Assembly: GCF_007997035.1 (NCBI RefSeq)
Contig: NZ_VOSS01000002.1
Coordinates: 1-54,902 of the forward strand
Length of the DNA: 54,902 nt
Source of the DNA: Ralstonia sp. TCR112
GTDB lineage: Bacteria > Pseudomonadota > Gammaproteobacteria > Burkholderiales > Burkholderiaceae
Direction of reading: 5' to 3'
Part shown: positions 19,704-29,148 of the stretch, one piece after another
How the letters are laid out: each line of letters begins with the position of its first letter
Position numbering within the stretch: position 1 is the first letter of the stretch
Made by a program: the position numbers and the translations under genes
The notes under the pieces: generated by a model
The model's input: only the letters and a program-made list of their open reading frames with translations
Databases searched by the model: none
Told to the model about the DNA's origin: nothing

Positions 19704-20894
19704 ATGCGTGGCCTTGATACTACGTCGGGAGCGACTCGCCAGCGGAAGAAGCGAGGAAGGAACGCCGCTTGCTCAACGCGAGCATCTCTCCAGGCCTCTA
19801 CTGTGGAACGCGTTCCCAAGTCTGCGCCCGCGCCGGTTGCCGCAAGCGCCACCCTTCTCGCCGAAGCGCTGCCCGAACAGCTGCGCTATGTGGACGACAC
19901 ACGCCCGGGCTACACCCGGCGCCGGCTGCGCGGCCAATTCGTCTATTTCGACACGCGCGGCCAACGCATCCGCGATCCGGCGGTCATTGCGCGCATCAAC
20001 AAGCTGGCGATCCCGCCGGCCTATACCGACGTCTGGATCTGCCCACACGCGGGCGGTCATCTGCAGGCGACGGGGCGTGACGCGCGTGGGCGCAAGCAAT
20101 ATCGCTATCACGCAGAATGGCGCGCCTTTCGCGATGCCGATAAATACGGGCGCCTGCTGGCCTTCGGGGCGGTGCTGCCGCGCGTGCGCGAGGCGATCAC
20201 GGGCCATTTGGGGGCGCCGGGCCTGTCGCGCGAAAAGATGCTGGCGACGGTGGTCTACCTGCTGGACGTGACGCTGGTGCGCGTGGGCAACGCGACCTAT
20301 GCGCGCGACAACCGGTCCTATGGGCTCACGACGCTGCGAAATCGGCATGTGGAGGTCCACGGCAACACGGTGCGCTTTCAGTTTCGCGGCAAGAGCGGCG
20401 TGGAGCATGACGTGTCGGTATCGGATCCGCGCCTGGCGCGCATCATCCGGCGCTGCGTCGATCTGCCGGGGCAGGAGTTATTCCAGTACATCGACGAAGC
20501 TGGCGAGCGCCGTGCGGTGGATTCCTCGGATGTGAATGCGTACTTACAGGAAATTTCGGGCGCGGATTTTACGGCGAAAGACTACCGCACATGGGCGGGC
20601 AGCGTGCTGGCGCTGGACCTGCTGCGCGGGCGACCAGCGACCAATGCCACCGAGGCACGCCGGCAAGTGGTGGAGGCCATTGCCGCAGTCGCTCAACGCC
20701 TGGGGAACACGCCGGCCGTCTGCCGCAAGTGCTACGTGCATCCGGCCGTGGTGGACGCATTCCTGGCGGGCGAGCTGGAAGCCCTGCCCCCGGTTCGGGC
20801 ACGCAAGGGCCTGCGACGGGAAGAGGTGGCCCTGCTTCAATTTCTCGAACGCACCGCCGGCACAAACGGCGCCGGCAAAAAAAAGCCCGCCTGA
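19704..20894 (+). CDS. DNA topoisomerase IB (poxvirus/bacterial type)
   Basis: This 396-residue enzyme relaxes supercoils by nicking one strand through a 3'-phosphotyrosine. The N-terminal domain has RYVDDTRPGYTRRRLRG and IPPAYTDVWICP; the catalytic domain has VGNATYARDNRSYGLTTLR, FRGKSGVEH and the nucleophile in CRKCYVHP (Tyr344). The first 45 residues are basic and poorly conserved, so a later start is possible. The family occurs sporadically in bacteria. It converges on the efflux operon at a shared terminator. Confidence 0.92.
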   Translation: MRGLDTTSGATRQRKKRGRNAACSTRASLQASTVERVPKSAPAPVAASATLLAEALPEQLRYVDDTRPGYTRRRLRGQFVYFDTRGQRIRDPAVIARINKLAIPPAYTDVWICPHAGGHLQATGRDARGRKQYRYHAEWRAFRDADKYGRLLAFGAVLPRVREAITGHLGAPGLSREKMLATVVYLLDVTLVRVGNATYARDNRSYGLTTLRNRHVEVHGNTVRFQFRGKSGVEHDVSVSDPRLARIIRRCVDLPGQELFQYIDEAGERRAVDSSDVNAYLQEISGADFTAKDYRTWAGSVLALDLLRGRPATNATEARRQVVEAIAAVAQRLGNTPAVCRKCYVHPAVVDAFLAGELEALPPVRARKGLRREEVALLQFLERTAGTNGAGKKKPA

Positions 20895-20907
20895 ACGAGG
20901 CGGGCTT
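20877..20907 (-). terminator. Intrinsic terminator between topoisomerase IB and the efflux operon
   Basis: AAGCCCGCC and GGCGGGCTT arms with a 7-base loop; the A-run on the plus strand becomes a T-run for minus-strand transcripts. It is 20 bases after the outer-membrane factor stop and overlaps the topoisomerase stop codon. Confidence 0.85.
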
Positions 20908-20927
20908 CCGAGCGAACGGCCGCAAAC

Positions 20928-22471
20928 TTACTTCGATTGCTGCGGCGTCATGTCGGGCGTGGCGGGCGCAACGCCTGGCGCAGCCGTCGGCTGAGCTTGC
21001 TGTGCGGCCACAGTGGTGCTGTGCTCCTGCAGGCCACCGCCCAGCGCCGTGTACAGATCGATGGCGTTGGTCAGGCGGGCTAGGCGCGTCTGCACCAGCG
21101 TCTGGTCGGCGCTGAACAGATCGCGCTGCGCGTCGAGCACATCGAGGAAGCTCGACACGCCGTTGCGATAGCGCTGGTCAGACAGCGTCAGGCGATCGGC
21201 CGTGGCATCGCGGAAGCGCTTCTGGGCGGCCACCTGATCTTCCAGCGTACCGCGCGCCACGAGGGCGTCGGACACCTCGCGGAAGGCCGTCTGGATCGTC
21301 TTCTCGTAATTGGCAACCGCAATCTTCTGGTTGGTCTTCGTCAAGTCCAGATTGAAGATGTTGGTGCCCCAGTTGAAGATCGGCAGCGTCAGGTTCGGCA
21401 CGAACGACCAAAACCCCGTTCCGCTCTTGAACAGATCATGCAGCGCGCCGCTTGCCGTGCCCACGTTGGACGTCAGCCCGATGCTCGGGAAGAACGCCGC
21501 ACGCGCCACGCCAATGTTGGCGTTGGCGGCAATCAGCTTCTGCTCGGCCTGGCGGATGTCAGGGCGTTGCTCCAGCAGCTCCGACGGCAGACCCGGCGGA
21601 ATGTCGGCCACGATCTTCTCCGACGACACCGTGGTCGGCGCAGGAAGATCGGCCGGCAGCGGGGCGCCCACCAGCAGCACGAGGGCGTTGGTCGCCTGGG
21701 CATACTGGCGCGTCAGCTGCGCCACCGACACACGCACCGATCCACCAGCGTCTCGGTCTGGCGCAGATCCAGCGCCGACGAGGCGCCTACGTCAAAACGC
21801 TGCTTGGCCAGCTTGTAGTAGTCCTCGCGTCCCTTCAGGGTCTGCTGGGCCAGTTCAAGCTGCTCGGCGTACGCGCGCTCGTTCAAGTAAGCCTTGGCGA
21901 CCTGCGAGATCAGGCTGATCTGCGCGGCACGCCGGCCTTCGTCCGTTGCGAGATAACTCGCACGCGCAGACGACGTGACGTCGCCCACGCTGAACAGGTT
22001 CACCTGGTAGTTGCTGATGCCCACGCCAAGCTGGTACTGCTTGGTGTAGATGTCGCCGCCGGTGGTTGAGATCGACGGCGGCGTATGGCTGCGCGTGTAC
22101 GTGGCAGACGCATTGACCGGCGGCAGCAGGTCAGCGATCTGCAGGCGGTACTGCGCACGCGCGGCCTCGACGTTGAGCATGGCCACGCGCAGGTCGCGGT
22201 TGTTCTCAAGCGCCAGGCCGATCAGCTTCTGCAGGCGCGCATCGGGGAAGAACTCGCGCCAGCCCAGTTCGGTCGCGCGGGGCGCGTTCTCGCCGGGCTT
22301 GGCGGAGTCTGCCGGCACGGCATAGCCCGCTGGTGCCTGCGGATACGTGCTCGTTATCGGAGCATCCGGGCGCTCATAGGTGGGCGCCAGCGAGCAGCCG
22401 GACAGCACGCCCGCGACCAGCAGGAGCGCCGGCAGCAGCGCGGGGGTTCGAAAGGTCATCGTTTTCTGCAT
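20928..22471 (-). pseudogene. RND efflux outer-membrane factor (OprM/NodT type), apparent frameshift
   Basis: The outer-membrane channel of the tripartite pump. A lipoprotein signal with the lipobox LSGCS starts the protein, and two OEP repeats follow (NLFSVGDVTSSARASYLAT, then FNWGTNIFNLDLTKTN). The frame breaks between DLRQTETLVD and RVSVAQLTRQ at about 21735-21742, where one base is missing; the joined frames give about 514 residues, a normal length. The gene starts two bases after the pump stop. Either the channel is inactive and another channel substitutes, or the deletion is a sequencing error. Confidence 0.9.
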
Positions 22472-22473
22472 GT

Positions 22474-25400
22474 TCAGATTTCCTCGTCCAGCGGACGGTG
22501 CGCGGCATCCAGACGGCGTTGACGCTCGCTGCCCTTGAAGACGCGGCGGACCACCACGAAGAACACAGGCACCAGCACCACGGCCAGCACCGTCGCGGTG
22601 AACATCCCGCCCATCACGCCGGTACCGATGGCGCGTTGGCTGGCGGAGCTGGCGCCCGTGGCAATCGCCAGCGGCAGCACACCCAGGATGAAGGCGAACG
22701 ACGTCATGATGATCGGGCGGAACCGCAGGTGCACGGCTTCGAGCGTCGCCTCGATCAGGCCCTTGCCTTGCGCCTGCAAGTCCTTCGCAAACTCGATGAT
22801 CAGAATTGCGTTCTTTGCGGACAGGCCCACCACCGCAATCAGGCCGACCTTGAAGTACACGTCATCGGGCATTGCGCGCAGCGTCACGCCCAGCAGTGCG
22901 CCAAGCACACCCAGCGGCACCACCAGAATCACCGCCGCCGGGATCGACCAGCTTTCATACAGCGCGGCCAGCACCAGGAACACCGCCAGCAGCGACAGCG
23001 CATACAGCGCCGGCGCCTGCGAGCCCGAAGCCTTTTCCTGCAGCGACTGGCCCGTCCACTCGTAGCCGATACCGGCCGGCAGCTTGGCGGCCAGGCGCTC
23101 CATCTCGGCCATGGCGTCACCCGAGCTGGCACCCGGCGCGGCCGCACCCGACAGGCGAACAGCCGGATAGCCGTTGTAGCGCACGAGCTGCACCGGGCCG
23201 ACGATCCAATGGCCCTTCGCGAACGTCGACATCGGCACCATGTTGCCCTGCGCGTTGCGCACGTACAGGTTCATGATGTCTTCGGGCTGCATGCGGTTGA
23301 TCTTGTCCGCTTGCACGATCACACGCTGCTGACGACCGTAGTTCGGGAAGTCGTTGGCGTATGCCGAACCGAGCGCCGTCGACAGCACAGCGTTGATGTC
23401 GGTGAACGAGACGCCCAGCGCATTGGCCTTCTCGCGGTCGATGTCCACCTGGTACTGCGGCGAATCTTCCAGACCTTCCGGGCGCATGCCGGTGATGATC
23501 TTGCTTTGCGCCGCCATCCCCATCAGCTGATTGCGAGCAGCCATCAGCGCGTCGTGGCCCAGGCCCGCGCGGTCCTGCAGACGGAACGTGAAGCCCGTGG
23601 CGTTACCCAGTTCCGGAATCGGCGGCGGGTTCAGCGGGAAGACAATCGCATCGCGAATGCCGCCGAACAGCGCACCAAAGGCACGGCCGGCCACGGCATC
23701 AGCGGTTTGGTCCTTGCCCTTGCGCTCGCTCCAGTCCTTGAACGGGGTGAAGACGATACCGGCGTTCGGGCCGTTACCCGAGAAGCTGAAGCCCTGCACG
23801 GCCACGATGTTCTCGACCGCCTTTTCCTGCTTGTAGTAGTTCTCGACCTGCTTGATCACTTCCAACGTGCGGTTGGCCGATGCCCCCGGCGGCAACTGGA
23901 TGTTGGTCACGATGTAGCCCTGGTCTTCGGTCGGCAGGAACGAAGACGGCAGGCGCAGGAACAGGAACACCACCGCCGCGATCAGCGCAACATAGATGAC
24001 CATGTAGCGGAAGGTCTTCTTCAGGATGCGTTCCACGAAGCTCTGATAGCGGTTCGTGGTGGTGCTGAACATGCGGTTGAACCAGCCGAAGAAGCCCTTC
24101 TTCTCGTGGTGCGAACCCTTCTCGATCGGCTTGAGCAGCGTCGAGCACAGTGCCGGCGTGAGCGTCAGCGCCATGAGTGCCGAGAAGAAGATCGACGACA
24201 CCATCGACAGCGAGAACTGGCGATAGATCGCGCCCACCGAGCCCGAGAAGAACGCCATCGGGATGAACACGGCCATCAGCACCAGCGTAATACCGATGAT
24301 GGCGCCTGTGATCTGGCCCATGGCCTTGCGGGTCGCTTCGCGCGGGGGCAGGCCTTCTTCGGCCATGATCCGCTCGACGTTTTCCACCACCACGATGGCA
24401 TCATCAACGAGAATACCGATCGCCAGCACGAGGCCGAACATCGTCAGCACGTTGATGGAGAAACCCATCGCGTTCATGACGGCAAACGCGCCCAGCAGCG
24501 AGATCGGGACCACGATCGACGGCACCAGCGTGTAGCGGATGTTCTGCAGGAACAGCAGCATCACCAGGAACACCAGCACCATGGCCTCGAACAGCGTCTT
24601 GACCACTTCTTCGATTGAGATCTGGACGAACTTCGAGGTGTCGTACGGCACCTTGTATTCCACGCCGGCCGGGAAGTACTTCGAGAGCTCTTCCAGCTTG
24701 GCCTTCACGGCCTTCGCGGTGCCCAGCGCGTTACCCGTGGGCGAGAGCTGCACACCAATGGCCGAAATCGGCTGGCCGTTGATCCGCGCAGACGTCGAGT
24801 AGGTCTGGCCGCCCAGTTCCAGGCGCGCAACGTCCTTCACGCGCACGAGTGAGCCGTCCGGCTTGGCGACCAGCACGATGTTGCCGAACTGCTCGGTGGT
24901 CGTGAGCTGGCCTTCCACCACGACCGTCGCCGCGAGCGGTTGGTCGGAGACGGACGGCAGATCGCCGATCGTACCGGCCGAGACCAGCGCGTTCTGCGCA
25001 CGGATGGCGTTGTAGACGTCCGTCGGGGTCAGCTTGTAGCCGACCAGCTTGGCCGGATCGATCCAGACGCGCATCGCGCGCTCCGTACCGAACAGCACCG
25101 CCTGACCGACGCCCGGCACGCGCTTGATTTCGTTCAGCACGTTGCGCGAGATGTAGTCGCCCAGCGCCACCGGATCCATCTTGCCGTCGGTGGATGCCAG
25201 CGTGGCGAACAGCAGGAAGTTCGAGCGGGCCTTGTCGACCTGCACGCCCTGCTGCGTCACCGCAGACGGCAAACGCGCTTCCACGCGCTTCAGGCGGTTC
25301 TGCACGTCCACCTGCGCCAGCGCCGGATCGGTACCGGCCTTGAACGTCACGGTGATCTGCGCCTGGCCGTTACCGCCCTGGCTGACCGACTCCATATAGA

Positions 25401-25626
25401 GCAGGCCGTCCGCACCGTTCATTTCCTGCTCGATGATGCTGGTGACGGATTCGTCCAGCGTCTTCGCATTTGCACCCGGATACGTTGCCGTGATGATGAC
25501 GGACGGCGGCGCAATGGTCGGGTACTGCGAGATCGGCAGCTGGGTGATCGAAATCGCCCCAGCAAGGATGATGAACAGCGCGAGCACCCAGGCAAAGACC
25601 GGGCGATCGATAAAAAACTTTGCCAT
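22474..25626 (-). CDS. RND multidrug efflux inner-membrane transporter (HAE1 family, AcrB/MexB-like)
   Basis: The 1050-residue pump exchanges protons for drugs. The start MAKFFIDRPVFAWVLALFII is diagnostic for the hydrophobe/amphiphile efflux-1 family. Twelve transmembrane helices and two large periplasmic loops fit; helix 4 has the proton-relay aspartates in GILVDDAIVVVENVERIM, and the second half has the GLSAKNAILIIEFAK helix. The substrate range cannot be read but the family commonly exports diverse antibiotics, dyes and detergents. It lies between the fusion protein and the outer-membrane gene in one operon. Confidence 0.97.
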   Translation of the reverse strand: MAKFFIDRPVFAWVLALFIILAGAISITQLPISQYPTIAPPSVIITATYPGANAKTLDESVTSIIEQEMNGADGLLYMESVSQGGNGQAQITVTFKAGTDPALAQVDVQNRLKRVEARLPSAVTQQGVQVDKARSNFLLFATLASTDGKMDPVALGDYISRNVLNEIKRVPGVGQAVLFGTERAMRVWIDPAKLVGYKLTPTDVYNAIRAQNALVSAGTIGDLPSVSDQPLAATVVVEGQLTTTEQFGNIVLVAKPDGSLVRVKDVARLELGGQTYSTSARINGQPISAIGVQLSPTGNALGTAKAVKAKLEELSKYFPAGVEYKVPYDTSKFVQISIEEVVKTLFEAMVLVFLVMLLFLQNIRYTLVPSIVVPISLLGAFAVMNAMGFSINVLTMFGLVLAIGILVDDAIVVVENVERIMAEEGLPPREATRKAMGQITGAIIGITLVLMAVFIPMAFFSGSVGAIYRQFSLSMVSSIFFSALMALTLTPALCSTLLKPIEKGSHHEKKGFFGWFNRMFSTTTNRYQSFVERILKKTFRYMVIYVALIAAVVFLFLRLPSSFLPTEDQGYIVTNIQLPPGASANRTLEVIKQVENYYKQEKAVENIVAVQGFSFSGNGPNAGIVFTPFKDWSERKGKDQTADAVAGRAFGALFGGIRDAIVFPLNPPPIPELGNATGFTFRLQDRAGLGHDALMAARNQLMGMAAQSKIITGMRPEGLEDSPQYQVDIDREKANALGVSFTDINAVLSTALGSAYANDFPNYGRQQRVIVQADKINRMQPEDIMNLYVRNAQGNMVPMSTFAKGHWIVGPVQLVRYNGYPAVRLSGAAAPGASSGDAMAEMERLAAKLPAGIGYEWTGQSLQEKASGSQAPALYALSLLAVFLVLAALYESWSIPAAVILVVPLGVLGALLGVTLRAMPDDVYFKVGLIAVVGLSAKNAILIIEFAKDLQAQGKGLIEATLEAVHLRFRPIIMTSFAFILGVLPLAIATGASSASQRAIGTGVMGGMFTATVLAVVLVPVFFVVVRRVFKGSERQRRLDAAHRPLDEEI

Positions 25627-25641
25627 GCGATGGCTCCTTGT

Positions 25642-26913
25642 TTACTGCTTGGCTGCCGGTGCGCTGGCAGCGGGAGTGCTTGCAGCAGGGGCGCTGGCTG
25701 CCGGTGCGGGTGCCGCGCCGCTACCCTGGCCGCCCTGACCTTGCGGGGCCTTGCCCTGGCCTGCCTGCATCGGCTGCCACGGCACGGCCTTGACCGGTGC
25801 GCCCGGACGAACCTTCTGCAGGCCGTCGACGATCACCTTGTCGCCCGCCTTCAGGCCGCTGGAGACGATCCATTCGGTACCGGTCGAGCGGTCGGCCTGG
25901 ACCTGGCGCACGGCTGCCATGCCCTTCTCGTCGACCACCATGACGGAGGCGCCGTCCGGGCTGCGCGTCACGGCTTGTTGCGGCACCGTGATCGCCTGCT
26001 CGTCCACGGCCTGCTCCAGACGGGCACGCACGTACATGCCCGGCAGCAGCGTGCGGTCGGCGTTCGGAACGATCGCGCGCAGCGTGATCGTGCCCGTGGC
26101 CGGATCCACCGTCAGGTCCGAGAAGTAGAGCTTGCCCGATTGGGCATAGGCACGGCCGTCTTCCGTCACGAGCGTAACTTTGGCCGCATCGCCACCGGCC
26201 TTGGCCAGCTTGCCGTCCTTGAGCGCCTGCTGCAGACGCATCACTTCGGTGCTCGACTGCGTGAAGGTCAGATAGATCGGATCGATCTGCTGCACGGTCG
26301 TCAGCAGCGTCGCCTCGCCCTGGCCGACGAGCGCGCCTTCGGTGACCTGCGCCAGACCGGCACGGCCGGAGATGGGCGAAGTCACGCTGGCATAGCCGAG
26401 GTTCAACTTGGCGGTTTCGACGGCAGCGCGGGCGGCGGCCACGTCAGCGGTGGCTTGCTTGGCGGCGGCAGTGGCGTCGTCGTAGTCCTGCTTGCTGATG
26501 GCGTTGGTGGCAACCAGCGGCTTGTAGCGCTCAGCCTTCAACTGCGCCTGCGTTTGCGTGGCTTCCGAACGCGCAAGCTGTGCCTTGGCGCTGTCCAGCG
26601 ACGCCTGATACTGCGCCGGATCGATCTGGAACAACTGCTGGCCGGCCTTCACGTCGCTGCCTTCAGCGTAGGTGCGCTTGAGCACGATGCCCGCGACCCG
26701 TGCGCGCACCTGTGCCACACGCGTGGCCTCCAGGCGGCCCGGCAACTCGCTGGTCAGGCCAACGGAGTGCGGCTGCACGGTCACAACGCCGACTTCGGTC
26801 GGAGGCATGCCGGCGCCGCCCGGCCCTTGTGCCTGCTTGTTGCCGCAGGCTGCAAGTGCCACCACCATGAATGCGGCGGCAGCGAGTTGGTGATAACGGC
26901 GGGTGTTCGTCAT
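25642..26913 (-). CDS. RND efflux periplasmic adaptor (membrane fusion protein, AcrA/MexA-like)
   Basis: This 423-residue lipoprotein links the pump to the outer-membrane channel. The lipobox is VALAACG; then come the lipoyl halves (VRARVAGIVLKRTYAEGSDVKAGQ and LNLGYASVTSPISGRAG), an alpha-hairpin between them, a beta-barrel and a Pro/Ala/Gln-rich tail. Start at the ATG 26913; an in-frame ATG four codons upstream is possible. It is the first gene of the efflux operon, 15 bases before the pump gene, with the promoter and palindrome at 27220-27260. Confidence 0.95.
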   Translation of the reverse strand: MTNTRRYHQLAAAAFMVVALAACGNKQAQGPGGAGMPPTEVGVVTVQPHSVGLTSELPGRLEATRVAQVRARVAGIVLKRTYAEGSDVKAGQQLFQIDPAQYQASLDSAKAQLARSEATQTQAQLKAERYKPLVATNAISKQDYDDATAAAKQATADVAAARAAVETAKLNLGYASVTSPISGRAGLAQVTEGALVGQGEATLLTTVQQIDPIYLTFTQSSTEVMRLQQALKDGKLAKAGGDAAKVTLVTEDGRAYAQSGKLYFSDLTVDPATGTITLRAIVPNADRTLLPGMYVRARLEQAVDEQAITVPQQAVTRSPDGASVMVVDEKGMAAVRQVQADRSTGTEWIVSSGLKAGDKVIVDGLQKVRPGAPVKAVPWQPMQAGQGKAPQGQGGQGSGAAPAPAASAPAASTPAASAPAAKQ

Positions 26914-27481
26914 AGATGACCCCATGTGGCGATAAGCGGAATGCCGGGTGCCGCAACGCCGCGCAAACGAGTGCGACGCCGGCAAGCCGTCAGCGAAACC
27001 AAAAAACACAAAACGAAAACGTCCGATGCTAGCTGCATCTCGCGGCATGCGATATGGCCTTTGCGACGAACTCGCAACAACTCGGACCAGAATGCTAAGA
27101 CGCGGGAGCGATCGGCAGTCGATCTCCAGCCCGCTGACCGACAAGAGACGAAGTCGGGCCCGGGCCGCTTGCCTGCATGAATGTGGCGCATACGGCCATG
27201 GGCAAGCGACGGAGTGCGCGCTATTATAGATACGTTCGCGTATGTATGTAAGTCTCGCCCTCGACGAATAGGGACTCCGTTGACACGTTTCCGGGGTTCG
27301 TAGCAATGACGGCGATCAAGCGAACAGGCTGCGCATACCGCGCTGCGACAAGCATTGTCAGCCAACGGACCTGCTGCCGCGTTGTGCGGGGCGCAATGGT
27401 GCGTTGCCTGGAATTGTGCATTGCACAAAAGCCAATCGAAAGAACGCCGGACGAGATACCGCGGCGTTCCTCTGGAAGATC
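26914..27481. other. Divergent control region between the efflux operon and its TetR gene
   Basis: This 568-base stretch has no credible gene. It carries the promoter and operator at 27223-27246 and a TTGACA at 27280-27285 that may belong to the regulator's promoter on the plus strand. Leaders on both sides are long: about 300 bases for the adaptor and about 180 for the regulator. Confidence 0.7.
27223..27246 (-). promoter_or_regulatory. Efflux operon promoter with TetR-type operator palindrome
   Basis: On the minus strand a perfect TATAAT is found at 27228-27223. Overlapping it, TAGATACG-TTCG-CGTATGTA (27227-27246) is a nearly perfect inverted repeat, resembling the acrAB operator of AcrR with its TACATAC/GTATGTA halves. 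A repressor bound here would cover the -10 element. Confidence 0.7.
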
Positions 27482-28153
27482 ATGGTCAGACGAACAAAGG
27501 AAGAAGCCCTGGAAACACGTAACCGCATCCTGGATGCGGCGGAAGACGTGTTCTATGCGCGCGGCGTGGCACGCACATCGCTGTCGGATATCGCGCAGGC
27601 CGCGGGCGTGACGCGCGGCGCCATCTATTGGCACTTCCGTAACAAAACCGACGTCTTCGCCGCCATGTGCGAGCGCGTGAAGCTGCCGATGGAGACCATG
27701 TGTACCCCACTTGGCGTGGAGGCCGATGACCCGCTGGGTGAACTGCGCACCGTGGGCAACTTCCTGCTGCGGCAACTCGTGGAAGACGCGCACTGGCGCA
27801 AGGTCTTCGAGATCATGTTCAACAAGTGCGAGTTCGTGGAAGACACAAGCCCCATCCTCAAGCGCCAGCAGGAATCGTTTGAGGAAGGCATGGCCCATCT
27901 GACGAGCATCATCGAGCAGGCGGCGCGGCGCGGGCAGTTGCCGGCCGACCTCGACATCCCGCTGGCCGTGGCGCATTTTCATGCGACATTCAACGGCATC
28001 ATGGGCGATTACCTGTTCTACCCGGACGCCTCGAGCCTCGCCACCAAGCGCGAGCGCCTGCTGGACGCCTGCATCGACACCCTCAAATATGCGCCGTCGC
28101 TGCGGCTGGAGCCGGCAGCCGCAGCGGCCGCCCGCAGCGGGGCCTCGGCATGA
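27482..28153 (+). CDS. TetR-family repressor of the efflux operon (AcrR/TtgR-like)
   Basis: 223 residues starting MVRRTKEEALETRNRILDAAE. The N-terminal helix-turn-helix DIAQAAGVTRGAIYWHFRNKTDVF is a textbook TetR motif and the closest relatives by sequence are the AcrR/TtgR group. The C-terminal ligand domain binds pump substrates in this group. It diverges from the efflux operon and probably binds the palindrome at 27227-27246. Earlier in-frame starts exist but lie in the leader. The stop overlaps the patatin gene start as ATGA. Confidence 0.93.
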   Translation: MVRRTKEEALETRNRILDAAEDVFYARGVARTSLSDIAQAAGVTRGAIYWHFRNKTDVFAAMCERVKLPMETMCTPLGVEADDPLGELRTVGNFLLRQLVEDAHWRKVFEIMFNKCEFVEDTSPILKRQQESFEEGMAHLTSIIEQAARRGQLPADLDIPLAVAHFHATFNGIMGDYLFYPDASSLATKRERLLDACIDTLKYAPSLRLEPAAAAAARSGASA

Positions 28154-29043
28154 GCGCGCCGGTGTTCGATCAGATGGTCTTTGCCGGCGGCGGCAATCGC
28201 TGCTGGTGGCAGGCCGGCTGGTGGGACGTCGTGCAGCCCGAACTGGGCCTGGCGCCGCGCGTGATTGCCGGCATCTCGGCCGGCGCGTCGACGGCGTGCA
28301 TGCTGCATGCATGGAATTCGGCCGAGCTGATGGATTACTACGGCGAAGCCTTGCGCCAAAACACCCGCAACGCCCATTGGGGCAACCTGCTGCGCGGCGA
28401 GCGCGTGTTTCCCCACTACGGCATGTACCGCACGGCGCTGCTGACGGTGTTCGGCGAGGGCCGCTTCGCGCGGCTGGCGCAGGCGCCCGAAATCCGCATC
28501 GGCGTGGCGCATATCCCGCGCTGGCTGGGCGCACGCTCAGCGGTGGCGGCGGGGCTGATTGCGTACAACATCGAAAAGCACGTTCGCAAGACGCTGCACC
28601 CGACGCTGGGCAAGCGCCTCGGCTTCACGCCGGAAATCGTGCGCGCGCAGGATTGCGCCACCCCGGAAGACTTGGCAGACCTGCTGCTGCAATCCGCTTC
28701 CACGCCGCCGTTCACGCCGGTGCTGCGGCGTGCGGGGCGGCCCGTGCTCGACGGCGGCATGGTCGACAACGTGCCCGTGCACGCGCTGGACGCCACGCCG
28801 GGCGACGCGCTGGTGCTGGTCACGCGCCTGTATCCGCGGCCGACGTATTTCCGCATGGACGTGCCGGTGGCGGACGGCGTGCAGCGCCGCTTTTATGTAC
28901 AGCCCTCGCGCAAGGTCCCCATTTCGAGCTGGGATTACACCCGCCCCGGCGCCATGCGCGATGCCTATGCGCTCGGCCGTCATGACGGCGAAACCTTCCT
29001 GCGCGAACTTCCACGCGGGTTCGCCACGGCGGTGGCTGCGTAA
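28150..29043 (+). CDS. Patatin-like phospholipase
   Basis: 297 residues. The lipase features are an oxyanion-type glycine-rich loop FAGGGNRCWW near the N-terminus, the nucleophile elbow GISAGAS, and the catalytic-dyad Asp in LDGGMVDNVP. There is no signal peptide, so it should act in the cytosol or at the inner membrane face. It is translationally coupled to the TetR gene (ATGA), which suggests that it is expressed with the efflux repressor, perhaps in membrane remodelling; that link is inference. Confidence 0.88.
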   Translation: MSAPVFDQMVFAGGGNRCWWQAGWWDVVQPELGLAPRVIAGISAGASTACMLHAWNSAELMDYYGEALRQNTRNAHWGNLLRGERVFPHYGMYRTALLTVFGEGRFARLAQAPEIRIGVAHIPRWLGARSAVAAGLIAYNIEKHVRKTLHPTLGKRLGFTPEIVRAQDCATPEDLADLLLQSASTPPFTPVLRRAGRPVLDGGMVDNVPVHALDATPGDALVLVTRLYPRPTYFRMDVPVADGVQRRFYVQPSRKVPISSWDYTRPGAMRDAYALGRHDGETFLRELPRGFATAVAA

Positions 29044-29148
29044 CCACCTCCCCCAAGACAGGCGGCGGGCGCGCCGCTTGCTCCACATGGCGCGCCCGCC
29101 GGCGTGCCACCAGGGTCGTCCGGCCGATGCTTCTTCGACGGACACTTC

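Noticed and set aside
22333..24618. 761-residue plus-strand open frame opposite the RND pump
   Set aside because: Arg/His-rich mirror image of a GC-rich gene on the other strand, as for the other long frames opposite gyrB, dnaA, yidC, cstA, pckG and gabD.
26910..27428. 172-residue minus-strand open frame upstream of the efflux adaptor
   Set aside because: No domain; it spans the operator and promoter of the operon.
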